The notes below the pieces were generated by a model that saw nothing but the letters and a program-made list of their open reading frames with translations, was not told where the DNA came from and searched no databases. DNA of 64,000 nt from an uncultured Maricaulis sp. (GTDB lineage: Bacteria; Pseudomonadota; Alphaproteobacteria; Caulobacterales; Maricaulaceae), in NCBI RefSeq assembly GCF_947259345.1, contig NZ_CAMYLS010000001.1:62001-126000 (forward strand), given 5' to 3'. Below, piece by piece: positions 1-8,900 of the stretch (within the stretch, counting starts at the first letter, position 1; each line of letters opens with the position of its first letter). Made by a program: the position numbers and the translations under genes.

Positions 1-503
1 GCGACTTTCCCACCGCCGGCCCTCACATCTTTTGCCAGCGCAATCAGGCGCTGACGGGCATCGCTCGGCAAAATGGAGAGTGTAATGCCGGACAAGTAGA
101 GCCAATCGGCTTGTCCGGCCGCCGCAAGCGCGGTGGCGATGCCGGGCAGGCTGAACAGGTCGCGTGCCGCCGACTGGTCACGCCAGTAGTCGAAGCTGCG
201 CTCGCCCGCTGTATCTGTGCGGATGGCATACAGGCCCGGCCGTCGATCGGGATGACGCAGCACATGCTCTGTCCCCAGGCCTTCATCGCGCCAGGCGGCG
301 ACCATCGCATCGGACCAGGCATCGGTGCCAAGCGCAGTGATATAGTCGACGCGGCAGCTCTGGCGGGCCAGGCCGATTGCCGTGTTCAGTGTATCGCCGC
401 CCTGGCCCAGCCGCACGGTTTCGCCAAGCACGACCGTTTCACCGGCGCCGGAGAGCTCAAGCATCGCTTCGCCGATGACGGCAATATGCGGGCGCCGGGT
501 CAT
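1..503 (-). CDS. kdgK: 2-keto-3-deoxygluconate kinase, PfkB family (3' end cut by window edge)
   Basis: Only the first ~167 codons are present. The start ATG at 503-501 lies two bases after the stop of the mannonate dehydratase gene, so the two are surely co-transcribed and probably translationally coupled. The N-terminus shows the PfkB-family sugar-binding segment (LGQGGDTLNTAIGLAR near residue 30) and then a strand reading DYITALGTD. The C-terminal GAGD anion-hole motif lies outside the window. The PfkB fold is clear. Specificity for KDG is inferred from its position behind manD: mannonate dehydratase makes KDG, and KDG kinase phosphorylates it to KDPG for Entner-Doudoroff aldolase cleavage. 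Another keto-sugar kinase cannot be excluded from half a protein. Confidence 0.85.
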   Translation of the reverse strand, partial: MTRRPHIAVIGEAMLELSGAGETVVLGETVRLGQGGDTLNTAIGLARQSCRVDYITALGTDAWSDAMVAAWRDEGLGTEHVLRHPDRRPGLYAIRTDTAGERSFDYWRDQSAARDLFSLPGIATALAAAGQADWLYLSGITLSILPSDARQRLIALAKDVRAGGGKV

Positions 504-505
504 GT

Positions 506-1714
506 CTACCAATTCCACATCGATCCGTCGGTCAGGCGGGCGACGGGGAGTTGTTTGGGGTCATAGGGGTATTTGGCCGCCAGGGTCTCGTCGATGTCGA
601 CGCCATGTCCGGCTGTTTCGCCAGGGTGGAGATAGCCATCCGCGAAGCTGTAGGCGTGCGGGAAGACGGCATCAGTCTCCTCGGAGTGACGCATATATTC
701 CTGAATCCCGAAATTCGGTACCCACAGGTCGAAATGCAGCGCCGCACCCATGCAGGCGGGCGACAGATCGGTGGCGCCATGGGCGCCGGTGCGCACCTGA
801 TACAGAGCGGCCAGTCCGGCGATCTGTCGCAAATGGGTGATGCCGCCCGCATGGACCACAGTCGTCCGGATAAAGTCGATCAGCTGTTCCTCGATCAGGG
901 TGCGGCAGTCATGTATGGAGTTGAAAATTTCGCCGACGGCCAGCGGTGTGGTGGTGTGCTGGCGGACAATCCGGAAGGCTTCCTGGTTTTCTGCTGGTGT
1001 GCAGTCTTCCATCCAAAACAGGCGATAGGGTTCGAGCGATTTTCCCAGGCGCGCAGCCTCGATCGGGGTCAGCCGGTGATGCACATCGTGCAGGAGCTCG
1101 ATTTCGGGTCCGTAATTGGCCCGCAGGCGTTCGAAGAGCCTGGGCGCATGATCAAGATAGGCCGGCGTTGACCAGACGGTTTCCATGGGCAGTGCGCTGT
1201 CGGCGGGTTCGTAATAAAGCCCGCCCATGCCGACGCCATAAGCGCCCTTCACGCCGGGCACACCGGACTGGGCCCGGACCGCCTTGTAGCCCATCTCCTG
1301 ATAGCGCCCGACCGCATCAACCGTTTCTTCAATGTCAGCGCCATTGGCATGACCGTAGACCAGCACGCCATCACGCGAGGCGCCGCCGAGCAATTGGTAG
1401 AGAGGCAGGCCGGCGGCCTTGGCCTTGATGTCCCAGAGCGCCGTGTCGACCGCAGCAATGGCCGACATGGTCACCGGTCCGCGACGCCAATAGGCTCCGC
1501 GATAGAGGAATTGCCAGATGTCCTCGACCCGGTGCGCATCACGGCCGATCAGGAGCGGGATGACGTGATCTTCCAGATAGGCGACGACCGCTTTCTCGCG
1601 GCCGTTGAGCGTGGCATCGCCTATGCCGTGAAGCCCTTGATCAGTCAGTATTTTCAGGGTCACAAAGTTTCGGCCGGGACAGGTTACGATGACCTTGGCA
1701 TCCGTGATCTTCAT
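506..1714 (-). CDS. manD: D-mannonate dehydratase, enolase superfamily (ManD/RspA group)
   Basis: Cytoplasmic enzyme of 402 residues converting D-mannonate to 2-keto-3-deoxygluconate, the third step of glucuronate breakdown. An upstream extension is open, but the usual family start [20 protein letters not shown] at 1714 has a GGAG ribosome site about 7 bases upstream and is preferred. Enolase-superfamily features are visible in order: an N-terminal capping domain, a metal-ligand region with DVHHRLTP, the second ligand in WMEDCTP, the third in VGEIFNS, and the C-terminal [11 protein letters not shown] segment with the histidine typical of true ManD. Glucuronate released from xylan by the GH115 enzyme is the likely source of substrate. 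The gene is divergent from the mannonate oxidoreductase, with a palindromic operator between them. Confidence 0.93.
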   Translation of the reverse strand: MKITDAKVIVTCPGRNFVTLKILTDQGLHGIGDATLNGREKAVVAYLEDHVIPLLIGRDAHRVEDIWQFLYRGAYWRRGPVTMSAIAAVDTALWDIKAKAAGLPLYQLLGGASRDGVLVYGHANGADIEETVDAVGRYQEMGYKAVRAQSGVPGVKGAYGVGMGGLYYEPADSALPMETVWSTPAYLDHAPRLFERLRANYGPEIELLHDVHHRLTPIEAARLGKSLEPYRLFWMEDCTPAENQEAFRIVRQHTTTPLAVGEIFNSIHDCRTLIEEQLIDFIRTTVVHAGGITHLRQIAGLAALYQVRTGAHGATDLSPACMGAALHFDLWVPNFGIQEYMRHSEETDAVFPHAYSFADGYLHPGETAGHGVDIDETLAAKYPYDPKQLPVARLTDGSMWNW

Positions 1715-1735
1715 CGTGAGCTCCGACCTGTTTAC

Positions 1736-1746
1736 TTGTCGGACAA
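1736..1746. promoter_or_regulatory. TTGTCGGACAA operator, probable GntR/FCD site
   Basis: A perfect 5-bp-arm palindrome around one central base, lying between the divergent mannonate dehydratase and mannonate oxidoreductase genes. The same sequence with the alternative central base occurs in front of xylX (4480-4490). Relatives with one changed arm lie in front of xylD and of the GH3 xylosidase gene. The likely binder is the GntR/FCD protein encoded at 11686-12459, because FadR-subfamily regulators commonly bind TTGT-N3-ACAA-like palindromes. The assignment is inferred. Confidence 0.6.
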
Positions 1747-1860
1747 TTGATTGACGTGCCACTGCAGCTCTGTCAACTTCGTAGCCGATCCGAACATGAA
1801 GAGGGTGGTCGAAGAGGGGCGCGGGCGTGTGGTCGCATCATCTTTTCTGCCGGGGAGTGG

Positions 1861-3351
1861 ATGAGACTTACCAGGAAACAGCTTGACCATCTCCCGTCCG
1901 GCCTGGCGCGTCCGTCTTATGATCGTAGCCAGCCTGTCGGCGTGGTCCATCTCGGCCTGGGCGCGTTCCACCGCGCTCATCAGGCGGTCTATTTCGATGC
2001 CCTGATGCAAGCCGGCGAGCGCGGCTGGATGATCCGGGGCGCGTCACTGCGATCCGGACGGGTAGCGGCTCAGCTCAATCCCCAGGACGGACTCTATACC
2101 TGTCATGTCCGCGACGCTGAAGGCGAGGCCCGTCAGCTGGTCGGCTCGATCCATGATGTGCTGGTCGCGCCGGATGATCCTGCCGCTCTGATTTCTGCCA
2201 TGAGTGCCGCCGAAACGGCGCTGGTGACGCTCACGGTCACCGAGAAGGGGTATCGTCTCGACCCGCAAAGCGGGGCGCTTCTGTTGGGCGCGGCTGACAT
2301 CCAGTCCGACCTTGCCAATCCGGACAGGCCGACGACCGTGCCCGGCTTGTTGACAGCGGCGCTGGCCGCTCGCCGGGCCGCAGGCCTGGCCGCTTTCACC
2401 ACACTGTCCTGCGACAATATTCCCGACAATGGGCGGCGCACCCGAGCGGCCGTTCTGGCCTTTGCCAAAGCGCGGGACCCGGATCTCGAGCGCTGGATTG
2501 CCGATACGGCCGCCTTCCCATCTTCCATGGTGGATCGGATTGTTCCGGCGACAACGTTGGCCGATATCGATGCGCTGGAAAATGTGGCCGGTTATCGCGA
2601 CGAGGCGATGGTGAAGACGGAGGGCTTCACGCAGTGGGTGGTCGAGGACTGGTTTTCAGATCGGCGCCCGCCGCTGGAATTGGTCGGAGTGGAGATGACC
2701 GATGATGTTGCCGCCTGGGAACGGATCAAATTGCGTCTGCTCAACGGGTCTCACTCGACGCTAGCCTATCTAGGCGCCCTGGCCGGGCATGATTTCGTCC
2801 ATCAGGCCATGGCGGCTCCGGGATTTGCCGATCTGGTCGAGGCGATCTGGGACGAGGCCGAGCCGACCCTGGACGCGCCAGCCGGCTTTGATGCGGCGAC
2901 CTATCGAAATGCCCTCACGCGCCGCTTTGCCAATCCGGCGCTTGAACATTCGCTCGTCCAGATTGCCATGGATGGGTCGCAGAAACTGCCGCAGCGATTG
3001 CTGGCGACCTTGCGCGAGCGGCATGCGCGTGGCGACGCCTCCCCCGCCCTGTGTTTGGCCATTGCTGCGTGGATGCGCTGGCAAATGGGGCAAGACGAGC
3101 AGGGGCGCGCTTTCGAGGTCGATGATCCGCTCGCCTCGCAAACACGCGCGGCCCTCGCGGCGGCCGGACCGGAACCGGCAGACCAAGTCGCTGCCTTGCT
3201 CGCAATCGAGGCGATTTTTGGCAATGACCTGGTCGGGCGCGCCGGGATCGTCGATACGCTGGTCGCGGCACTGACCGAATTGCGAAGCCGAGGCGCGGCA
3301 GCCTGTGTGGCGAGCGGCCTTGCCCGCGCAATGAACCCGGCGGATGCTTGA
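1861..3351 (+). CDS. uxuB: D-mannonate oxidoreductase (fructuronate reductase), mannitol dehydrogenase family
   Basis: NAD-dependent cytoplasmic dehydrogenase of 496 residues that interconverts D-fructuronate and D-mannonate, the step before ManD. Start ATG 1861 follows a GGGGAG ribosome site and gives the usual N-terminus; an upstream extension is open but unlikely. The long-chain mannitol dehydrogenase signature is visible: a Rossmann strand GVVHLGLGAFHRAHQAVYFD near residue 25, the FTTLSCDNIPDNG segment, TEGFTQWVVEDWF, and the catalytic K-x5-N-x2-H-like stretch KLRLLNGSHSTLAYLG near residue 290. The fructuronate assignment rests on the neighbouring kdgK and manD; the family also includes mannitol and altronate enzymes. 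A LacI regulator follows directly. Uronate isomerase, needed to make fructuronate, is not in the window. Confidence 0.88.
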   Translation: MRLTRKQLDHLPSGLARPSYDRSQPVGVVHLGLGAFHRAHQAVYFDALMQAGERGWMIRGASLRSGRVAAQLNPQDGLYTCHVRDAEGEARQLVGSIHDVLVAPDDPAALISAMSAAETALVTLTVTEKGYRLDPQSGALLLGAADIQSDLANPDRPTTVPGLLTAALAARRAAGLAAFTTLSCDNIPDNGRRTRAAVLAFAKARDPDLERWIADTAAFPSSMVDRIVPATTLADIDALENVAGYRDEAMVKTEGFTQWVVEDWFSDRRPPLELVGVEMTDDVAAWERIKLRLLNGSHSTLAYLGALAGHDFVHQAMAAPGFADLVEAIWDEAEPTLDAPAGFDAATYRNALTRRFANPALEHSLVQIAMDGSQKLPQRLLATLRERHARGDASPALCLAIAAWMRWQMGQDEQGRAFEVDDPLASQTRAALAAAGPEPADQVAALLAIEAIFGNDLVGRAGIVDTLVAALTELRSRGAAACVASGLARAMNPADA

Positions 3352-3393
3352 ATGGTGAGTCTGAGCAAAAAGACCACGAGGCGGGGAGGCCGC

Positions 3394-4443
3394 GTGAGCA
3401 GAAGCAAGAAGCGCACTGGGGGCGTGACCATGGATCACGTCGCGCGGGAGGCGGGTGTCTCCCTGATGACGGTTTCGCGTGTCATGAACAATGTGCCCGG
3501 CGTCAAGGCATCGACGCGCGACAGCGTCATGCGGGCCGTCAAGGCGTTGGGCTATTCGCCCAATGCAGCCGCGCGCAGCCTGGCGCGCAACGGCGCTGGC
3601 CGGATCGGCCTGCTCTATTCCAACCCGTCTGCCGGTTATCTGTCGCAATTCCTGGTCGGCGCACTGGATGGTGCTCAGACAAGTGGCGCGCTCCTCGTCA
3701 TCGAAAAGTGTGACGCGTCTCTGGAGAGTGAGGCCGCCGCGATCGGGCGACTGATTGCCGGCGGCATGGCGGGCGTCATTCTGCCGGCTCCCCATGCGGA
3801 GTCTGACAGTGCAATTGCCGCACTGCGAGAGGCGGGTGTTGTGGCGATTGCAGTGGGGACAGGGCACGCACGGCCTGATGCCCATGGCGTTCGCATGGAT
3901 GATTTCGCAGCCGCGGCGGAGATGACGCGACACCTGATCGAGCTCGGGCATCGCCGGATCGGCTTTATCAAGGGAGCCGTCAATCAGACCGCCAGTGTCG
4001 AGCGTCTGTTGGGTTTCGAGACAGAAATCCGGCGTGCCGATCCCCCTGCCGACTGTCTGGTGGAGCCCGGAGACTTTACCTATCGATCGGGATTCGAGGC
4101 AGCCGAACGCCTGTTATCGTCGGATCATCCACCGACCGCTATCTTTGCTTCCAATGATGACATGGCCGCCGGTGCTCTGGCTGCCGCGCACCGGCGCGGT
4201 CTGGATGTGCCGGGGGATTTGTCTGTTGCCGGTTTCGATGACACGCCCCTCGCGACGGCCGTCTGGCCGGAGCTGACCACAATCCGACAACCCGTGGCCC
4301 GCATGGCGGAGGCTGCCCTGCGGCTGGTCCTGCAGGAATCCCGCGATCAGTCAAGGCGCGACAGCCGGGCGCCAATCGATCAGCTTCTCCCGCACCAGCT
4401 CATCGTGCGCGCCTCGACCGGCCAGGTCCCGGACAAATCCTGA
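3394..4443 (+). CDS. LacI-family transcriptional regulator (LacI-1)
   Basis: DNA-binding repressor-type protein of about 349 residues. The N-terminal helix-turn-helix reads VTMDHVAREAGVSLMTVSRV, followed by the hinge helix NAAARSLARN and a periplasmic-binding-protein-like effector domain. An ATG at 3352 abuts the uxuB stop without a ribosome site. The in-frame GTG at 3394 has GGGGAGG 4-9 bases upstream and is the better start. It clusters by eye with LacI-3 (57383-58426): both have GLLY-NPSAGY and the E-RLLGF/ERYAGF segments. It is probably co-transcribed with uxuB. A good candidate target is the TGTTAGCGCTA box just downstream at 4496 in the xylX promoter, which resembles the Caulobacter XylR operator as I recall it. 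The effector is unknown; xylose or a uronate are plausible. Confidence 0.9.
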   Translation: MSRSKKRTGGVTMDHVAREAGVSLMTVSRVMNNVPGVKASTRDSVMRAVKALGYSPNAAARSLARNGAGRIGLLYSNPSAGYLSQFLVGALDGAQTSGALLVIEKCDASLESEAAAIGRLIAGGMAGVILPAPHAESDSAIAALREAGVVAIAVGTGHARPDAHGVRMDDFAAAAEMTRHLIELGHRRIGFIKGAVNQTASVERLLGFETEIRRADPPADCLVEPGDFTYRSGFEAAERLLSSDHPPTAIFASNDDMAAGALAAAHRRGLDVPGDLSVAGFDDTPLATAVWPELTTIRQPVARMAEAALRLVLQESRDQSRRDSRAPIDQLLPHQLIVRASTGQVPDKS

Positions 4444-4470
4444 TTCTTTGATTCACACCCACCAGAAGGC

Positions 4471-4510
4471 TTGACTTCATTGTCCGACAAATTGATGTTA
4501 GCGCTATTAA
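4471..4510 (+). promoter_or_regulatory. xylX promoter with two different overlapping operators
   Basis: A TTGACT hexamer at 4471-4476 is a plausible -35 box. The palindrome TTGTCCGACAA (4480-4490) falls in what would be the spacer. The LacI-type box TGTTAGCGCTATTAA (4496-4510, palindromic core TAGCGCTA 4499-4506) covers the presumed -10/start region. No convincing -10 hexamer is seen. The arrangement suggests joint control by the GntR/FCD protein and a LacI protein. The 15-base LacI box is matched at 14 of 15 positions in reverse orientation upstream of the TonB receptor gene. Confidence 0.55.
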
Positions 4511-4556
4511 AAAGTCCGAAATGGACCTGTTGCCGCAGACAATCCTCGGGGGAGGA

Positions 4557-5720
4557 ATGATCAAGCTAGCTGACTGCCTGCCGGCGGACCGGGACGCTGC
4601 TGTCCTGATCGGCCGTCTTGCCTTGCCGGACGGACCGACACCGGTTCTCGTCCGCCACGGGCGCGTTCTTGATATCTCGCGATTTGCCGCCACGGTCTCG
4701 GAGGCCCTTGCCGATATCGACGCGCTTGATGCCGCCGATGGGCAGGATCTCGGATCAATCGAGGATCTTGGTCTGGCGGCTGATTTCGCCGAAGCCTCAT
4801 CCGGGGTGCCCCGGCTTCTGGCCCCGGTCGATCTGCAATGCGTGAAGGCGTCCGGCGTCACATTTGCCATCTCCGCGATCGAGCGTGTGATCGAGGAACG
4901 GGCCCAGGGTCACGCCGACCGGGCGCGCGACATCCGCGAGGCGTTGCAGGCCCGGATCGGGGCCGATATTGCCTCGGTCAAGCCGGGATCCAAGTCCGCA
5001 GCCGAGCTGAAGGCGGCGCTGATCTCGGACGGTTTGTGGTCACAATATCTGGAAGTGGCGATTGGTCCGGACGCCGAGATTTTCACCAAATCCCCGGCTC
5101 TGTCAGCTGTTGGCTGGGGCGACAAGGTCGGGGTCCGGTCCGACTCGGACTGGAATAATCCGGAGCCCGAGATTGCCCTCGTCTGCGATGGTCGCGGGCG
5201 GCCGGTTGGTGCCACCTTGGGCAATGATGTCAATCTGCGCGATTTCGAGGGCCGTTCAGCCCTCTTGCTCGGCAAGGCCAAGGACAATAACGCGTCCTGT
5301 GCGCTGGGGCCTTTTATTCGATTGTTCGACGACGCGTTCGGTCTGGATGATGTGCGTCAGGCCGAGATCTCGCTCGAGATCGAGGGGCGGGACGGTTTCA
5401 CGCTGAGCGGCCAGAGCTCGATGTCGCAGATCAGCCGTGATCCGCTCGAACTGGTTGGACAGGCCATTGGCAAGCATCACCAGTATCCCGATGGTTTCGC
5501 GCTCATGCTCGGCACCATGTTCGCGCCTGTCGCGGATCGAGATGCGCCGGGACAGGGCTTCACCCACAAGATCGGGGATCGCGTGACGGTCTCCACGCCG
5601 CGCCTAGGCGCGCTCGTCAATGAGGTCACGACCTGCGACCAGGCACCGGCCTGGACCCTCGGCATTGCCGGATTGATGCATAACCTGGCGGAGCGCGGCC
5701 TCTTGCGAGGTGCCCGATGA
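4557..5720 (+). CDS. xylX: 2-keto-3-deoxy-D-xylonate dehydratase, FAA-hydrolase fold
   Basis: Cytoplasmic enzyme of 387 residues in the Weimberg pathway: it dehydrates 2-keto-3-deoxyxylonate to 2-ketoglutarate semialdehyde. The sequence is strikingly close to Caulobacter XylX as I know it, including VDLQC-KA-GVTFA near residue 90, GLWSQYLEVAIGPDAEIFTK near 160, NNPEPE near 200 (acidic metal ligands), GNDVNLRDFEGRSALLL, KAKDNNASCA, HQYPDGFALMLGTMFAP and PGQGFTHKIGDRV. The ATG at 4557 gives the family N-terminus, but its GGGGGAGGA ribosome site sits unusually close (about one base). An ATG at 4521 is in frame without any ribosome site. It overlaps xylB by 4 bases (ATGA), so the two are translationally coupled. 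It heads the xylX-xylB-transporter-xylC-epimerase run. Confidence 0.95.
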   Translation: MIKLADCLPADRDAAVLIGRLALPDGPTPVLVRHGRVLDISRFAATVSEALADIDALDAADGQDLGSIEDLGLAADFAEASSGVPRLLAPVDLQCVKASGVTFAISAIERVIEERAQGHADRARDIREALQARIGADIASVKPGSKSAAELKAALISDGLWSQYLEVAIGPDAEIFTKSPALSAVGWGDKVGVRSDSDWNNPEPEIALVCDGRGRPVGATLGNDVNLRDFEGRSALLLGKAKDNNASCALGPFIRLFDDAFGLDDVRQAEISLEIEGRDGFTLSGQSSMSQISRDPLELVGQAIGKHHQYPDGFALMLGTMFAPVADRDAPGQGFTHKIGDRVTVSTPRLGALVNEVTTCDQAPAWTLGIAGLMHNLAERGLLRGAR

Positions 5721-6475
5721 GCGCTGCAATCTATCCCTCGCTCAAGGGACGGCTTGTTGTCCTCACCGGCGGCGGGTCCGGCATTGGTGCTGCGCTGACC
5801 GAAGGTTTTTGCCGTCAGGGCGCGCAAGTCGTGTTTCTGGACATTTGTGATGATGCAGGCGAGGCATTGGCTGAGCGGCTTTCAAGCCTCGATCCGGCAC
5901 CGGTCTATCGACATTGCGATCTGACCGATCTCGATGCGCTTCATGCGTGTTTCGACGAAATCGGTACGCGCTTTGGCGCGGTGGATGTGCTTATCAACAA
6001 TGCCGCCAATGACGATCGTCACGTGATCGCCGATGTCACACCGGAATACTGGGATGACCGGATGGCGGTGAATCTGCGGCACAAGTATTTCGCCACGCGC
6101 GCCGTCGCGGCGGGTATGAAAGAAAAGGGGGCTGGGGTTGTCATCAATCTCGGCTCGATCTCCTGGCATCTCGCCCTGCCGGACTTGTCCGTCTACCAGA
6201 CGGCCAAGGCGGCAATCGAGGGCATGACACGCGCCCTGGCGCGCGAGCTGGGACCGGATGGCATCCGCGTCGCCTGTATTGTGCCGGGCAATGTCAAAAC
6301 GCCGCGCCAGGAAAAATGGTACACGCCGGAAGGCGAAGCCGAGATTGTCGCCGCCCAGTGCCTGAAACTGCGAGTGGAGCCCAAGGACATTCTGGCCATG
6401 GCCCTGTTCCTGGCGTCCGATGACGCCCGGGCCTGTACCGGACACGCGTATTTCGTCGATGCGGGCTGGAGATAA
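5717..6475 (+). CDS. xylB: D-xylose 1-dehydrogenase (NAD+), short-chain dehydrogenase
   Basis: SDR of 252 residues that oxidises D-xylose to D-xylono-lactone, the first Weimberg step. Classical SDR features: nucleotide motif TGGGSGIGA near residue 18, NNAAND near 93, catalytic Ser in NLGSISWH near 145, and Y-x3-K in YQTAKAAIEG near 159. The tail GNVKTPRQEKWYTPEGEAEI and the ending FVDAGWR match Caulobacter XylB closely as I remember it. Translation starts inside the xylX stop (ATGA overlap at 5717-5720). A small GGGCC-AAA-GGCCC hairpin (6492-6504) lies between this gene and the downstream transporter gene and could damp polarity or processing; its role is unknown. Confidence 0.95.
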   Translation: MSAAIYPSLKGRLVVLTGGGSGIGAALTEGFCRQGAQVVFLDICDDAGEALAERLSSLDPAPVYRHCDLTDLDALHACFDEIGTRFGAVDVLINNAANDDRHVIADVTPEYWDDRMAVNLRHKYFATRAVAAGMKEKGAGVVINLGSISWHLALPDLSVYQTAKAAIEGMTRALARELGPDGIRVACIVPGNVKTPRQEKWYTPEGEAEIVAAQCLKLRVEPKDILAMALFLASDDARACTGHAYFVDAGWR

Positions 6476-6523
6476 GACGCATCATCAAGAAGGGCCAAAG
6501 GCCCATATGGGGAGAGTTGGACA

Positions 6524-7957
6524 ATGACAGAAACGGCAGATAGCGCCGGAAGCGCTTCGGTACCCGCCGAAGCGCCGAATATGGGCTATATCCTCGCCAT
6601 CGCGATCGTTGCGACGATCGGGGGCTTCCTCTTTGGTTATGACAGTGGCGTGATCAACGGCACTGTTGATGGTCTCCAGACGGCTTTCAACTCGGAAGAG
6701 ATCGGGACGGGCTGGAATGTCGCGTCGATGCTTCTGGGCTGTGCGGTCGGCGCGCTGATCGCCGGTCGGGCGGCTGACATTTTCGGGCGCCGTACCCTGC
6801 TTGTTGTCGCCGCTGTGTTCTTCATTGTTTCCGCCTTCGGCTCGGGGATTGCGGGTGGCTCGACAGAGTTCGTGATCTATCGCCTTCTGGGCGGTCTGGC
6901 CGTGGGTGCTGCCAGCGTCATGGCGCCGGCCTACATCTCCGAGATCGCGCCAGCGAGCATTCGCGGACGTCTCGCCACCATCCAGCAGATCGCCATCATT
7001 GCCGGTCTGTTCTTTTCCTTCCTGTCCAACTATCTGCTGGCCCAGACCGCGGGCGGTTCGACCGTGGAATTCTGGCTCGGTTTCGAGACATGGCGCTGGA
7101 TGTTCTGGATGGAACTCCTGCCGGCCGTGATCTTCCTGATCGCGCTATTCTCCATCCCGGAGAGCCCCCGCTTCCTGGTTTTCAAGAAGAAAACCGAGCA
7201 AGCGACCGGTGTGTTGTCCAAATTGTTCGGGCCGGTATCGGCGAAGCGCAAGGTCGGGGAAATCGAGGCCTCGCTGGCTGATGACCACCAGCCCAGCTTG
7301 CGCGATCTGATCAGCCCGATCACCAAGAAGATCCGCCCGATCGTCTGGGTCGGCATAGGTCTGGCCAGCTTCCAGCAGCTGGTCGGCATTAACATCATTT
7401 TCTATTATGGCGCTGTGCTCTGGCAGGCGGCGGGTTTCACCGAGAGTGATGCGCTTTTGACCAATGTCCTGTCCGGGGCCTTGTCGATCGGTTCGGTGGT
7501 TGTTGCCCTGCTCGTCATCGACAAGCTCGGCCGCAAGCCGATGCTGATCATCGGTTCGATCGGCATGGCGATCACGCTCGGTCTTTGTGCTTTCGCTTTC
7601 TCGACCGGTGAGCTGATCGAAGGCTCGCTGAGCCTGTCGGACAATATGGCGTTGCTCGCCCTGGTCGCGGCCAATGTCTATGTGATGTTCTTCAACTTCT
7701 CCTGGGGCCCGGTCATGTGGGTCATGCTGGGTGAAATGTTCCCCAACCAGATCCGCGGATCCGGCCTGGCAGTTGCCGGCCTCTTCCAATGGGGAACAAA
7801 CTTCCTGATTTCCATCACCTTCCTCTCCCTGCTCAGCTCGATCGGGCTGGCGGGCGCCTACGGCATCTATACCGTCTTCGCCGTCATCTCGATCTGGTTC
7901 GTGATCAAGATGGTTCGCGAAACTCGCGGTAAAGAGCTGGAGGATATGGAAGGCTAG
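6524..7957 (+). CDS. MFS sugar/proton symporter, probable D-xylose transporter
   Basis: Inner-membrane transporter of 477 residues with twelve predicted membrane segments and the sugar-porter signatures: a first helix GFLFGYDSGVINGT, the loop 2-3 motif AGRAADIFGRR, PESPRFLVFKKK after helix 6, QQLVGINIIFYY in helix 7, the repeated loop motif DKLGRKPM, and a C-terminal ETRGKELEDME. A GGGGAGAG ribosome site precedes ATG 6524. Its place inside the xylX-xylB-xylC run points to D-xylose as substrate (XylE/GlcP-like H+ symport); related pentoses or glucose are possible. An intrinsic terminator directly follows, so the downstream xylC may need read-through or its own promoter. Confidence 0.9.
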   Translation: MTETADSAGSASVPAEAPNMGYILAIAIVATIGGFLFGYDSGVINGTVDGLQTAFNSEEIGTGWNVASMLLGCAVGALIAGRAADIFGRRTLLVVAAVFFIVSAFGSGIAGGSTEFVIYRLLGGLAVGAASVMAPAYISEIAPASIRGRLATIQQIAIIAGLFFSFLSNYLLAQTAGGSTVEFWLGFETWRWMFWMELLPAVIFLIALFSIPESPRFLVFKKKTEQATGVLSKLFGPVSAKRKVGEIEASLADDHQPSLRDLISPITKKIRPIVWVGIGLASFQQLVGINIIFYYGAVLWQAAGFTESDALLTNVLSGALSIGSVVVALLVIDKLGRKPMLIIGSIGMAITLGLCAFAFSTGELIEGSLSLSDNMALLALVAANVYVMFFNFSWGPVMWVMLGEMFPNQIRGSGLAVAGLFQWGTNFLISITFLSLLSSIGLAGAYGIYTVFAVISIWFVIKMVRETRGKELEDMEG

Positions 7958-7976
7958 ACGTCACGATTGTCCCTGC

Positions 7977-8011
7977 AGACCCGGGTGGGGCGACCTGCCC
8001 GGGTCTCTTTT
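7977..8011 (+). terminator. Rho-independent terminator after the xylose transporter gene
   Basis: A 9-bp GC-rich stem, AGACCCGGG (7977-7985) paired with CCCGGGTCT (7998-8006), encloses a 12-base loop and is followed by CTTTT. It lies 20 bases after the transporter stop and about 30 bases before the xylC start, so it may act as a partial terminator lowering xylC and epimerase expression. Confidence 0.7.
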
Positions 8012-8039
8012 CCGAAACGTCCACGTGCACGATGACGCC

Positions 8040-8900
8040 ATGAGCCAAGTTGAACTGATCTGGGACCTCAAGGCCGAACTGGGCGAAGGCCCGGTCTGGT
8101 CCGCGCGCGATCGCTGCGTCTGGTTTGTCGATATCAAGGGCCGCAAACTACATCGCTACGGCGTCGATGATGGCTCAAAGGCCAGCTGGGACACGCCGGA
8201 CCAGAGCGGCTTTGCCCTGCCGGCCGAGGATGGCAGCCTGGTCTGCGGTGTTCGCGGCGGGCTCTATCGCTTCGATCCCGTTTCGGGCGAGTTCAACCTT
8301 CTCACGGCGGTCGAGATTGATCGTCCGCAGAACCGGCTCAATGACGGCTATGTCGCGCCGGACGGATCCCTCTGGTTCGGCTCCATGGACGACAGCGAGC
8401 GCGACAAGACCGGAGCTCTGTATCGCTGGACGCCGGACAGCGGCGTTGTGTTGAAAGGCGACGGCTACGGCGTCACCAATGGCCCGGTCCTCAGCCCTGA
8501 CAGCACAACGCTCTATCATCACGACACGCTGGAGAAGACGGTCGAGGCCTTTGATCATGCCGACGGAAACATCTCCAATCGGCGTGTGTTTGCGGTCATG
8601 GATGAGGGCTATTGCGATGGCCCCTCCATGGATAGTGCGGGCGTCCTGACGATCGGTCTTTTCGGAGGTTGGGGCGTCGCCCGATACGCGCCGGACGGAC
8701 GCAAGCTCGGTAAAATCGAATTCCCCGTATCCGCTGTCACAAAAGCTGCTTTCGGCGATGACGATCTGCGCACGCTGTATTGCACCACGGCCTGGCTGCA
8801 CCAGACCCCCGATCAACGCGAGGGCCAGCCACTGGCCGGCGGATTGTTCAAAGTGCGGGTGGACACGCCCGGACAGCCCCAATCTCTGATCAAGCTGTGA
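8040..8900 (+). CDS. xylC: Xylono-1,4/1,5-lactonase, SMP-30/gluconolactonase family
   Basis: Six-bladed beta-propeller lactonase of 286 residues that hydrolyses xylonolactone to xylonate, the second Weimberg step. Family marks are visible: the N-terminal metal-binding Glu in AELGEGPVW near residue 15, NRLNDGYVAPDGSLWFGSM near 100 (metal and substrate residues), NGPVLSPDSTTLYHHDTLEKT near 150, and DGPSMDSAG near 195. No signal peptide, so it is cytoplasmic. ATG 8040 gives the usual MSQVELIWDLKAELGEG start; the GTG at 8025 is in frame but neither has a strong ribosome site. The last two bases of the stop region overlap the GTG start of the epimerase gene. Confidence 0.92.
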   Translation: MSQVELIWDLKAELGEGPVWSARDRCVWFVDIKGRKLHRYGVDDGSKASWDTPDQSGFALPAEDGSLVCGVRGGLYRFDPVSGEFNLLTAVEIDRPQNRLNDGYVAPDGSLWFGSMDDSERDKTGALYRWTPDSGVVLKGDGYGVTNGPVLSPDSTTLYHHDTLEKTVEAFDHADGNISNRRVFAVMDEGYCDGPSMDSAGVLTIGLFGGWGVARYAPDGRKLGKIEFPVSAVTKAAFGDDDLRTLYCTTAWLHQTPDQREGQPLAGGLFKVRVDTPGQPQSLIKL

